From positions 1 through 20,824 of the forward strand of contig CAYVKX010000030.1 in the NCBI GenBank assembly GCA_964452095.1: 20,824 nucleotides of DNA. The letters are read 5' to 3'. A program made the position numbers and the translations under genes. This DNA comes from DUAL01 sp964452095 (GTDB lineage: Bacteria; Bacteroidota; Bacteroidia; Flavobacteriales; BACL11). The notes beneath the pieces are model-generated. The model was given only the letters and a program-made list of their open reading frames with translations, was not told where the DNA came from and did no database searches. Positions 7,388 through 14,825 of the stretch are shown here, piece after piece. Every line of letters starts with the position of its first letter. The first letter of the stretch is position 1.

Positions 7388-8947
7388 ATGCGGTCTTCCC
7401 CCAGACAGAGATTAATTAATATGATGTACTTAGTGCTTTTAGCATTATTAGCATTAAATATTCAAGTAGATTTTATTGATGCTTTTTTTGATTTAAGCAC
7501 ATCTATAGAGCATACAGTTGATAAATTAGACAAAGAAAAAACACAAAGAATCCTCTCTATAAAAGAGGTTTATAAAATAGATTCGTTAACTTATAATAAT
7601 TCTTATTTAAAATCGAATAAAGCAATACTACTTGTGCAAAATGCAACAGAGTATATTGATGGTTTGCAGGAACTTCTTATTTCTAAAACAGGAGGTTATA
7701 ATGAGTTTGGTTATCCTAAAAATTCTATTGACCCAAAAATCCCGGATTTTGTACTTTTACAAAAAAGTGGGGCAACTCACTTAAAAAATCTTTTGTTTAG
7801 CACTAAAAAAGAACTGCTATTATTACTTGATGAGGAGCATCAGTATTTGTTAGATAGTATTTATGAAACATCCGATTATGTTATAAACTCGCGTGGGATA
7901 AAACTAGGTTGGGAGAAATATCATTTCAATAATTTAGCTTTGGGTGGTGCTTTGGCAATTTTAAGTGGCTTCAAAAAAGATGTAAAAATGATGGAATCTA
8001 TCATATTGAATTATTATCAAAATGAAATATTTGGAAAACTAACTTCTTTTATTGCTCCTGATATTATTGGCGATTCTGCTCTAATTGATTTGGGACTGGC
8101 AAATAGCAGATCGTACAAAATTGGAGACAAAATAAAGGTTCGTTTGCAAATTCCTAACAGAAATAATTTGGATAGTGCTGAAATAGTGTTACTTGATAAT
8201 AATAATGAAAAAATAAAAGATATAAAAATTAATAAGCAATTAAATGAATTACTTTATACAGCCAAAAATACTGGAAATTATAAAGTTTTTGCAAAACTAT
8301 TTTACAAAAACAAAGAGGAGAACAGAACAATCAGCACTAAATTTAATGTGGTAAGTAAAAATAATATCTCTTATATTACTATTGATGATATAATAAAATC
8401 CAAAAACTTTAATCTACTTTTTTTAGGAGTAAATAATAAAATTATTATTCATCACCCATTATATAGTATAGAGCAGCTTAGTGTTTCTAGCAACAATGGG
8501 GAAATTAAAAAAAGTGGTGAAGTTTATCATTTGATGCCAAGCAGAACAGGATTTTCTGTTGTAAGTGTGTATCATAAAAACAAAAAACTTGCTGAACGAA
8601 AATTTTTAATAATGAACCTACCAGACCCAACAGCAGTTATCAATAATTCAAACCAAAGTGAAACATCATTAAACCTTTTTAAAATTCAAAGCGGAATAGC
8701 TTTAAAAACATCTGATACTGATTTGCAAAATGCGTATCAGATAAAAAACTTCAAATTGCAGAGATATAATATAAATGGGAATCGTTTGTTTGAAGGAGAA
8801 AATACATCTGCATTTTTCTCAGGAGAAGTTCTAAATCAAGTAAGGAGTGCAAAAGTTGGAGACAATTATATTTTTAGTCAGATTTTAGTAAAAAGTAATG
8901 ATGGAAGAAGCAGGTATATCTCGCCTTTGCTTATTGATATTAAATAA
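7388..8947 (+). CDS. gldM: GldM-family T9SS motor/shaft protein (orphan copy)
   Basis: This 519-aa protein matches GldM in length and plan. GldM pairs with GldL in the inner membrane and spans the periplasm as part of the proton-driven type IX secretion motor. Seen here: a short cytoplasmic N-terminus with SPRQRLINMMY, where R6 aligns with the functionally important Arg of GldM proteins; one transmembrane helix (about residues 8-30); then a long periplasmic part. A MNLPDPTAVI linker (about residue 413) is followed by a last domain ending in KVGDNYIFSQILVKSNDGR, which corresponds to the GldM C-terminal domain. The N-terminal sequence departs from the canonical TALLALNVS-type helix. Neighbours are not gldK, gldL or gldN but a DUF4197 gene and an M43 protease, so this is either a paralogue or an unusually dispersed gldM. 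Family membership is strong; its exact role is inferred. Confidence 0.8.
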   Translation: MRSSPRQRLINMMYLVLLALLALNIQVDFIDAFFDLSTSIEHTVDKLDKEKTQRILSIKEVYKIDSLTYNNSYLKSNKAILLVQNATEYIDGLQELLISKTGGYNEFGYPKNSIDPKIPDFVLLQKSGATHLKNLLFSTKKELLLLLDEEHQYLLDSIYETSDYVINSRGIKLGWEKYHFNNLALGGALAILSGFKKDVKMMESIILNYYQNEIFGKLTSFIAPDIIGDSALIDLGLANSRSYKIGDKIKVRLQIPNRNNLDSAEIVLLDNNNEKIKDIKINKQLNELLYTAKNTGNYKVFAKLFYKNKEENRTISTKFNVVSKNNISYITIDDIIKSKNFNLLFLGVNNKIIIHHPLYSIEQLSVSSNNGEIKKSGEVYHLMPSRTGFSVVSVYHKNKKLAERKFLIMNLPDPTAVINNSNQSETSLNLFKIQSGIALKTSDTDLQNAYQIKNFKLQRYNINGNRLFEGENTSAFFSGEVLNQVRSAKVGDNYIFSQILVKSNDGRSRYISPLLIDIK

Positions 8948-8965
8948 ATATATATAAAAATTTCG

Positions 8966-8973
8966 CATATTTG
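8966..8973 (+). promoter_or_regulatory. Possible -7 element (CATATTTG)
   Basis: Seven of eight positions match TAnnTTTG, and the element lies only 4 nt before the ATG at 8978. If used, transcription would begin at or inside the start codon, giving a leaderless mRNA for the protease. Otherwise the gene is simply read through from gldM, 30 nt upstream. Confidence 0.3.
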
Positions 8974-8977
8974 TAGT

Positions 8978-10138
8978 ATGAAAAATCTCTTTATTTTCCT
9001 TTTCTTAATTCCTCAGATATTGTTTGCGCAAAGCAATTGGTGCGGAACTCCTGAAAAAATGCTTGCCACTCCAAAAACTGCACAAGAGCAAGAGTTGATG
9101 CAAAAAATAAGAACTGCTCTTGCAAATAATAGCAACAGTAAAAGCCAAGATTCTTTACTGATTATTCCAACTGTGGTACATATTATTCACTTTAATGGTA
9201 ATGGCAATATTTCTGATTTACAAGTATTGGATGGCATGAGAGTAATCAATGAAGATTTTAGACGAATGAATGCCGATACCGTAAACGGAAACCCTATTTT
9301 TTATCCTTTTGCTGCTGATTGCAAAATTGAATTTCGATTGGCAAGACTGGATCCCAATGGCGATTCTACTTCAGGAATAACCCGAACGGACACTTCAATT
9401 TATCCACATCCTGAACCAACAAACGCTAATTTTAATAATGTGAAATATGCTATAAATTGGCCAGCAAATATGTATTTTAACATTTGGCTTACACGTCATA
9501 TTTCTGGTGGGGCGAATGGCTATGCGCAATATCCTGGAACTGCTTTTACTTATGGCGGACCTTGGGAAACTTACGGCCCAACTATTCGCTCTTATGAATG
9601 GGGAACGATCGGAACTTCTGTTTCTGATGGAAGAGTTGGTACGCACGAAATTGGACATTGCTTGGGGCTTTATCATACATTTCTGAGTTTCTCAACTGGC
9701 TGTGGAGCAGAATGCGATACTACTGGAGATGAAGTATGCGACACCCCACCAACCACTCCTACTTTTAATTGTGATACCAGTAATTTGTGTACTAATGATT
9801 TGTTGGGCCCATCTGCTTTTACTGTGGATATGCCTGACCAATTGGAAAATTACATGAGTTATAATTCGTGCCAAAGTTTATTTACTTTAGGACAAAAAGA
9901 CAGAATGAGAGGATTCCTAACTACTTTGGATACGCTTAACGGATTGTATTTGGACGATAACCTAATTGCCACTGGACTATTGCAGCCCACCGCTATTACT
10001 GAATTGCCAATTAATAAAAATAGAAAACTCTTAAAGATGGTAGATGTTTTGGGAAGAAATACGCCTTTTAAAAAGAAGACTCCCCTCTTTTATTTATATG
10101 ATGATGGAACGGTAGAGAAAAGGATTATTGTTGAATAA
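8978..10138 (+). CDS. Secreted M43 metalloprotease with atypical short C-terminal tail
   Basis: This 386-aa protein has a signal peptide (residues 1-17, ending in LFAQS) and an M43 catalytic domain with H223, E224, H227 and H233 in HEIGHCLGLYH and the Met-turn NYMSYNS. Cysteine-rich loops lie between them. The last ~45 residues do not follow the usual PNP...K T9SS type A pattern. They contain MVDVLGRNTPF and then FYLYDDGTVEKRIIVE, which resembles only the final strands of a sorting domain. I recall similar short tails in exoproteins of the Crocinitomicaceae, but cannot verify that here. The gene follows the gldM homologue by 30 nt on the same strand and may be co-transcribed with it. Its stop abuts the mqnD stop from the other strand. 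T9SS export is plausible, not proven. Confidence 0.87.
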   Translation: MKNLFIFLFLIPQILFAQSNWCGTPEKMLATPKTAQEQELMQKIRTALANNSNSKSQDSLLIIPTVVHIIHFNGNGNISDLQVLDGMRVINEDFRRMNADTVNGNPIFYPFAADCKIEFRLARLDPNGDSTSGITRTDTSIYPHPEPTNANFNNVKYAINWPANMYFNIWLTRHISGGANGYAQYPGTAFTYGGPWETYGPTIRSYEWGTIGTSVSDGRVGTHEIGHCLGLYHTFLSFSTGCGAECDTTGDEVCDTPPTTPTFNCDTSNLCTNDLLGPSAFTVDMPDQLENYMSYNSCQSLFTLGQKDRMRGFLTTLDTLNGLYLDDNLIATGLLQPTAITELPINKNRKLLKMVDVLGRNTPFKKKTPLFYLYDDGTVEKRIIVE

Positions 10139-10948
10139 TTACTTCCCGATAAATATAGAATTAGACTCTTTCCCTGCTTTTTCAAAAACTTTCTCAACTG
10201 CCGTTCTTCCCAACTTTCCTAATGAGACAGAAAAATCATTCACATACAAATTTATGTGAGCCTCTACCACATCCTTGTCCATTTCTTGAGCATGACAGCT
10301 AACAAATTCTGAAGAAGATTCTCTGTTCTCAAATGCAAATTCTACAGATTTTCTCAATACTCGTTCAAATTTTTTCTGAATTTCCAAAGGAAACTCTCTT
10401 TTTATTACAATTCCTCCGAGAGGGATTGGAAGTCCTGTTTCTTGCTCCCAAAACTCACCTAAATCTTTTAGCTTTTCCAAGCCCTTATCTTGATAGGTAA
10501 AACGGTTTTCATGAATAATTAACCCCGCATCAACTTTTCCTTTAAGAACATTATTCTCAATTTCTGAAAAAAGAGTTTCGACCTTATTCTTAAATTCAGG
10601 ATGTGCAATTTCTAAAAGCATATTTGCTGTTGTATATTTCCCAGGGATAGCAATTTTAGAATTTTCTGACAAAATAGTTTCTGGTTTCTTAATTAAAAGA
10701 GGGCCACAATTTCTTCCAAGAGCAGAGCCACTATCTAACAACACATAATCTGAAACACAATGTGTAAATGCATTAAATGAAAGTTTTGTTACATCTAATT
10801 TTCCTTCAAGCGCCCAAATATTTAGCTGTTCTACATCTGCAAAAACCACATCAAATTCTAATCCTTCTGTGTCAATTTTATGATGGACTAGTGCATCAAA
10901 AATAAAAGTATCATTCGGACAAGGAGAAAAGCCTAAAGTTAATTTCAT
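10139..10948 (-). CDS. mqnD: 1,4-dihydroxy-6-naphthoate synthase
   Basis: This 269-aa cytosolic protein has a periplasmic-binding-protein-like fold. It converts cyclic dehypoxanthinyl futalosine to 1,4-dihydroxy-6-naphthoate, the last specific step before prenylation in the futalosine route to menaquinone. Family features: FSPCPNDTFIFDAL at residues 7-20, and IIHENRFTY around residues 144-152, in which H146 corresponds to the catalytic base described for the Thermus enzyme. A C-terminal HINLYVNDFSVSLG segment is also typical. Length is normal. Its start overlaps the mqnB stop by 4 nt (ATGA at 10948-10945), so the two are translationally coupled. At the 3' end it meets the plus-strand protease gene with no spacer. 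Confidence 0.93.
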   Translation of the reverse strand: MKLTLGFSPCPNDTFIFDALVHHKIDTEGLEFDVVFADVEQLNIWALEGKLDVTKLSFNAFTHCVSDYVLLDSGSALGRNCGPLLIKKPETILSENSKIAIPGKYTTANMLLEIAHPEFKNKVETLFSEIENNVLKGKVDAGLIIHENRFTYQDKGLEKLKDLGEFWEQETGLPIPLGGIVIKREFPLEIQKKFERVLRKSVEFAFENRESSSEFVSCHAQEMDKDVVEAHINLYVNDFSVSLGKLGRTAVEKVFEKAGKESNSIFIGK

Positions 10949-11523
10949 AATTTTTCAAGTATTTTTTCAACCTCACTATTAAGATTTTTAATTGCTAACT
11001 CAATATTCCAATTATCTTTATTTCTTTTTTCTACTTTGTTAGAAATTGATCGAATTTGCATACAAGGAATATTAAATTCTTGACAAACTTTTAAAACAGC
11101 AGCACCTTCCATACTTTCAATATCAGGATTCAATCTTGTTTTAATTTCAGCAATAGACTCTTCATTTCCATGAACTGTATTAACAGTAATCGAATTCACT
11201 TTTTTTAATGATGTTCTTGACTGATTTTTATAAGAATTTTGAATATTAATATCAGTAAACTCTGAGAAGCTATTTCCATCTTCAAAACCAATTTCAGATA
11301 GAATATCCTCCTCAACTTCAACCACATCACCTACTTTTATTAAAGAATTAAAAGAACCCGCAATCCCCATATTTATAACTAAATCATAATTATTGTTTAC
11401 TAATTCCTTAGTAAGATTAACTGCAGTATTCACCATTCCAACTCCAGTGATTAGAGTAGAAAACCCTAATATTATTTCAGAATTTATTTCTGACTTTGTA
11501 GCAGCAACAATTAACACATTCAT
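10945..11523 (-). CDS. mqnB: Futalosine hydrolase
   Basis: This 192-aa protein belongs to the nucleoside phosphorylase/MTAN fold family. MqnB removes hypoxanthine from futalosine to give dehypoxanthine futalosine. Seen here: a LIVAATKSEI start, TGVGMVNTA (near residue 30), the NMGIAGSF glycine-rich turn, ESMEGAA (the ribose-binding Met-Glu pair near residue 140) and QIRSISN with a C-terminal helix. It is coupled to mqnD by a 4-nt overlap, which is the main reason to call futalosine hydrolase rather than MTA/SAH nucleosidase. The ATG at 11523 is the only start that keeps the first beta strand. Its -7 element (11528-11535) lies so close that the mRNA would be leaderless or nearly so. Confidence 0.87.
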   Translation of the reverse strand: MNVLIVAATKSEINSEIILGFSTLITGVGMVNTAVNLTKELVNNNYDLVINMGIAGSFNSLIKVGDVVEVEEDILSEIGFEDGNSFSEFTDINIQNSYKNQSRTSLKKVNSITVNTVHGNEESIAEIKTRLNPDIESMEGAAVLKVCQEFNIPCMQIRSISNKVEKRNKDNWNIELAIKNLNSEVEKILEKL

Positions 11524-11527
11524 ATGG

Positions 11528-11546
11528 CAAATATATGGTATATTTG
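11528..11546. promoter_or_regulatory. 19-bp palindrome formed by two facing -7 elements
   Basis: CAAATATA-TGG-TATATTTG is a perfect inverted repeat. Read on plus it supplies TATATTTG (11539-11546) for folE; read on minus it supplies TATATTTG (11535-11528) for mqnB. Both fit TAnnTTTG exactly. I find no -33 TTG for either side, so the palindrome may also serve as an operator. Two polymerases could not occupy it at once, so the two units may compete. Confidence 0.5.
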
Positions 11547-11564
11547 CAGCCTATTTATAAAAAT

Positions 11565-12128
11565 ATGAGTGATAATTATAATAAAAAACTAGCTACAAAT
11601 ATAAAATCTGTACTTTCAGAAATTGGAGAAAATCCTGAAAGGGAAGGTCTATTAAAAACACCAGAAAGAGTAGCTAAATCAATGGATTTTCTTACAAATG
11701 GTTACGAAAAAGACCCGTCAGAAATCCTGAAATCCGCAATGTTTGCTGAGGATTATAGTCAAATGGTTTTAGTTAAGGATATTGAACTTTACTCTTTATG
11801 CGAACATCATATGTTGCCATTTTTCGGAAAAGCACATATTGCTTACATACCAAACGGACATATTGTGGGATTGAGTAAAATACCAAGAATTGTAGATGTA
11901 TTTGCAAGAAGATTGCAAGTACAAGAAAGATTAACTGATGAAATAAAAGACTGTATACAAGAAACTTTAAACCCGAAAGGAGTTGCAGTTGTAATAGAAG
12001 CGCAACATCTTTGCATGCAAATGAGAGGTGTGCAAAAACAACATTCTTCAACAACAACTTCTGCATTTTCAGGGATTTTCATGTCAGATGAAAAAACGAG
12101 AGCAGAGTTTATGAATTTAATAAGATAA
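11565..12128 (+). CDS. folE: GTP cyclohydrolase I
   Basis: FolE opens GTP to 7,8-dihydroneopterin triphosphate, the first step of tetrahydrofolate and, in some lineages, 7-deazaguanine biosynthesis. Counting from the chosen start the protein is 187 aa. Zinc ligands are visible in LCEHHMLPFFG (C79, H82) and QHLCMQMRG (C150), with GLSKIPRIV, QERLTDEI and a QHSSTTTSAF segment as in type I enzymes. A longer frame opens at 11535, but that ATG lies inside the -7 promoter element at 11539-11546, so the ATG at 11565 is the better start. fabD follows after 3 nt. The reading frame is intact and of ordinary composition. Confidence 0.94.
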   Translation: MSDNYNKKLATNIKSVLSEIGENPEREGLLKTPERVAKSMDFLTNGYEKDPSEILKSAMFAEDYSQMVLVKDIELYSLCEHHMLPFFGKAHIAYIPNGHIVGLSKIPRIVDVFARRLQVQERLTDEIKDCIQETLNPKGVAVVIEAQHLCMQMRGVQKQHSSTTTSAFSGIFMSDEKTRAEFMNLIR

Positions 12129-12131
12129 AAA

Positions 12132-13013
12132 ATGAAAGCATATGTATTTCCTGGGCAAGGAGCCCAATTTCCTGGAATGGGAAAAGACTTATATGAAGCA
12201 TCAGCAGATGCAAAACAAATGTTTGAAAAAGCAAATGAAATTTTAGGGTTTTCAATTACGGACATCATGTTTGGTGAGGATGCTGAAGCACTAAAGCAAA
12301 CAAAAGTAACACAACCTGCAATCTTCTTGCATTCTGTGATTTTAGCAAAAGTTTTAGGGGATTCCTTCAAACCTAAAATGGTTGCAGGACACTCACTTGG
12401 TGAATTCTCTGCATTAGTTACAGCAGGATATTTATCCTTTGAAGATGGATTAAAACTAGTATCACAAAGAGCTATAGCAATGCAAAAAGCTTGCGAGCAA
12501 AATCCATCTACTATGGCAGCTGTTTTAGGGTTAGAAAATGAAGTGGTAGAACAAATCTGTTCTAGTATTGATGAAGTGGTAGTTCCAGCAAACTATAATT
12601 GTCCAGGGCAATTAGTTATTTCTGGTAGTAATGAAGGAATTGATATTGCTTGTAAAAAACTTACGGAAGCTGGAGCAAGAAGAGCTCTAAAACTTCCTGT
12701 TGGAGGGGCTTTTCATTCTCCACTTATGGAGCCTGCAAGAGCAGAACTTGAATCTGCAATTGACGCTACCAACTTTAAAGAAGGTATTTGTCCTATTTAT
12801 CAGAATGTAACAGCTACTGCAATTGCAAATCCGGAAGAAATTAAAGAAAACTTAAAGAAACAACTTACCGCATCAGTACTTTGGACACAAACTATGCAAC
12901 AAATGATTGTTGATGGATTATCTTCAGTAACTGAAGTTGGTCCTGGAAAAGTTTTACAGGGATTATTTAAAAAAATAGATAGAAAACTAGAAACATCTAG
13001 CGCTACTTTATAA
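12132..13013 (+). CDS. fabD: Malonyl-CoA:ACP transacylase
   Basis: FabD moves malonyl from coenzyme A to acyl carrier protein to supply fatty acid synthesis. The 293-aa protein shows FPGQGAQ (residues 6-12), the nucleophile elbow GHSLGEF with S88, the conserved Arg of SQRA (R113), and GAFHSPLM with H195 as the catalytic partner. NCPGQLVISG and a C-terminal EVGPGKVLQGL are also present. It starts 3 nt after folE and should be co-transcribed with it. Other fab genes are absent here, so it is detached from the usual fabH-fabD-fabG cluster. Its last six bases overlap the end of cpsB on the opposite strand. Confidence 0.95.
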   Translation: MKAYVFPGQGAQFPGMGKDLYEASADAKQMFEKANEILGFSITDIMFGEDAEALKQTKVTQPAIFLHSVILAKVLGDSFKPKMVAGHSLGEFSALVTAGYLSFEDGLKLVSQRAIAMQKACEQNPSTMAAVLGLENEVVEQICSSIDEVVVPANYNCPGQLVISGSNEGIDIACKKLTEAGARRALKLPVGGAFHSPLMEPARAELESAIDATNFKEGICPIYQNVTATAIANPEEIKENLKKQLTASVLWTQTMQQMIVDGLSSVTEVGPGKVLQGLFKKIDRKLETSSATL

Positions 13014-13748
13014 AGTATTATTTAATAATTTTCCACTATTATTTAAATCATGCCAAGCTTTTTTAGTTTGGCATTTTTTATATAGTTCAGCATGATTCAT
13101 ATTATGACAATCACTACCGATAAAACTCACCATTTCAGCATCAATTAATACCTTTGTTTTTTGTTCAATTTGAGGAGAGTAATACCCAATAATTGAAAGC
13201 CAATTAACTTGCAAAAACACACCTCTATTTACTAACTCTTCATAGTCTTTCATTGTGAAAAATGCATATCTCTCAGGGTGTGCCAACACTACTTTATATC
13301 CTTCAAGTTGTAATTTAAAAATAATATCAAACAAATTTTTAGGCGCTTCCATAAAGGATAGTTCAACTAAAATATAATCATCACCAAAAGTTAAGAATTT
13401 TTCCTTACCTATTTTTTGCTCAAAATCATAATCAATATAGTATTCAGCAGCAGCTTCAATTTCCATATTAATATTTTGAACTTTAAGTTCTGAGCAAATA
13501 TCCGCAAGTCCTTTTAAGATAGTTTCAGAAGAGTTTTTGTAAAAATCACTCATAACATGAGGAGTAGTAATCACCTTCTCAAAGCCCAACTTATGCATCT
13601 CTTTAATTAAGGAAATTGAAGTTTCCATATCAGGAGAACCATCATCTATTCCAGGAATAAAATGCGAATGAATATCTGTTCTCAAAATTGAAAAATCAAG
13701 AGACTCTAACTCCTCCTCCTTTTTCTTTTTAGAAAACCATTTTAACAT
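13008..13748 (-). CDS. cpsB: PHP-domain tyrosine-protein phosphatase of the CpsB/YwqE family
   Basis: This 246-aa metal-dependent phosphatase belongs to the family that dephosphorylates bacterial tyrosine kinases controlling polysaccharide chain assembly. Metal-binding residues are visible: D25, H27 and H29 in TDIHSHFIPGIDDG, H64 in TTPHV, E102 in the AAEYY strand, H157 in AHPERY, and D213 and H215 in GSDCHN. This pattern is complete. A basic N-terminal stretch (FSKKKK) may place it at the membrane surface. It is the last gene of the polysaccharide operon, directly after rmlB with no spacer, but no Wzc-type kinase or export gene is in the window. Its 3' end overlaps fabD by 6 nt. Confidence 0.88.
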   Translation of the reverse strand: MLKWFSKKKKEEELESLDFSILRTDIHSHFIPGIDDGSPDMETSISLIKEMHKLGFEKVITTPHVMSDFYKNSSETILKGLADICSELKVQNINMEIEAAAEYYIDYDFEQKIGKEKFLTFGDDYILVELSFMEAPKNLFDIIFKLQLEGYKVVLAHPERYAFFTMKDYEELVNRGVFLQVNWLSIIGYYSPQIEQKTKVLIDAEMVSFIGSDCHNMNHAELYKKCQTKKAWHDLNNSGKLLNNTL

Positions 13749-14798
13749 TTAACTGTATTGTTCTTTGTAGTAATTCTGATAATCTCCTGATGTAATATTA
13801 TCCATCCATTTTTCATTATCCAAATACCAAGCTATTGTTTTAGTAAGTCCTTCTTCAAACTGCAAAGATGGCTCCCAGCCCAATTCATTTTTCAATTTAT
13901 TTGCATCAATTGCATAGCGTTTATCGTGTCCTGGCCTATCTTTTACATAAGTAATTAACTGTTCAGCAGTTCCAACTTCTTTCCCTAAGGCAATATCCAT
14001 TTGCTTGCATAATATTTTAATCAAATCAATATTTGTCCATTCGTTAAATCCACCAATATTATAAGTTTCAGCATTTCTTCCTTCATGGTAAATTTTATCA
14101 ATCGCAATAGCATGATCAACTACATAAAGCCAATCCCTTGTGAATTTCCCATCACCATAAACTGGTAATGATTTCCCATTTCTGATATTATTTATAAATA
14201 GTGGTAATAACTTCTCAGGAAACTGATTTGGCCCATAATTATTAGAACAATTTGAAATCACATACGGCATACCATAAGTATTTCCGTAAGCACGAACAAA
14301 ATGATCAGAACTCGCTTTGGAAGATGAATATGGCGATTGAGGATCATAAGAAGTAGTTTCTAAAAACAGACCAGTATCTCCTAAACTTCCATACACCTCA
14401 TCAGTAGAAACATGATAAAATAATTTCCCATCTTCATTTCCTTTCCATAAGTTTTTTGCTGCATTTAATAGATTTACTGTACCAACTACATTTGTCATTA
14501 TAAATTCCATTGGATTTGTAATTGACCTATCAACATGACTTTCAGCAGCTAAGTGAATTACACCATCAAAATTGTATTTTGCAAAAAGTTCAGCAATAAA
14601 AATCTTATCCACTATATCTCCTTTTTCAAAAATATAATTGCTATAATTTTCAATATCTCTCAAATTTTCTAGATTACCTGCATAAGTCAATTTATCAAGG
14701 TTTACTATCTTATAATCTGGATATTTATTTACAAATAATCTTGCAACATGCGAGCCAATAAAGCCTGCTCCTCCTGTTATTAATATTGTTTTACTCAT
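13749..14798 (-). CDS. rmlB: dTDP-glucose 4,6-dehydratase
   Basis: RmlB converts dTDP-glucose to dTDP-4-keto-6-deoxy-glucose, the branch point to dTDP-rhamnose and amino-deoxy sugars. The 349-aa protein is an extended short-chain dehydrogenase. It shows the NAD site GGAGFIGSH (residues 9-17), the TDE catalytic triad motif in STDEVYG (T132, D133, E134), Y157 and K161 in YSSSK, and RDWLYVVDHAIA and PGHDKRYAIDANK typical of RmlB. Length is normal. It lies 27 nt after wbpB, with a possible internal promoter between, and abuts cpsB. rmlA, rmlC and rmlD are not in the window, so the final sugar is unknown. Confidence 0.93.
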   Translation of the reverse strand: MSKTILITGGAGFIGSHVARLFVNKYPDYKIVNLDKLTYAGNLENLRDIENYSNYIFEKGDIVDKIFIAELFAKYNFDGVIHLAAESHVDRSITNPMEFIMTNVVGTVNLLNAAKNLWKGNEDGKLFYHVSTDEVYGSLGDTGLFLETTSYDPQSPYSSSKASSDHFVRAYGNTYGMPYVISNCSNNYGPNQFPEKLLPLFINNIRNGKSLPVYGDGKFTRDWLYVVDHAIAIDKIYHEGRNAETYNIGGFNEWTNIDLIKILCKQMDIALGKEVGTAEQLITYVKDRPGHDKRYAIDANKLKNELGWEPSLQFEEGLTKTIAWYLDNEKWMDNITSGDYQNYYKEQYS

Positions 14799-14811
14799 TT
14801 TTTATTTTTTA

Positions 14812-14819
14812 CAAAAATA
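14812..14819 (-). promoter_or_regulatory. Possible internal promoter -7 element before rmlB
   Basis: Minus-strand TATTTTTG fits TAnnTTTG and lies 13 nt before the rmlB ATG. It is in a 27-nt gap inside the operon and lacks a TTG at the -33 distance. The background is AT-rich, so chance is a real possibility. Confidence 0.25.
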
Positions 14820-14825
14820 CCAATT

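Noticed and set aside
11535..11564. Ten-codon N-terminal extension of folE starting at an ATG at 11535.
   Set aside because: The codons overlap a TATATTTG promoter element, and homologues begin near the ATG at 11565.
11843..12370. A 175-codon open frame on the minus strand across folE and fabD.
   Set aside because: It is opposite two well-identified genes, has biased serine/phenylalanine/cysteine composition and no recognisable motif; a shadow frame.
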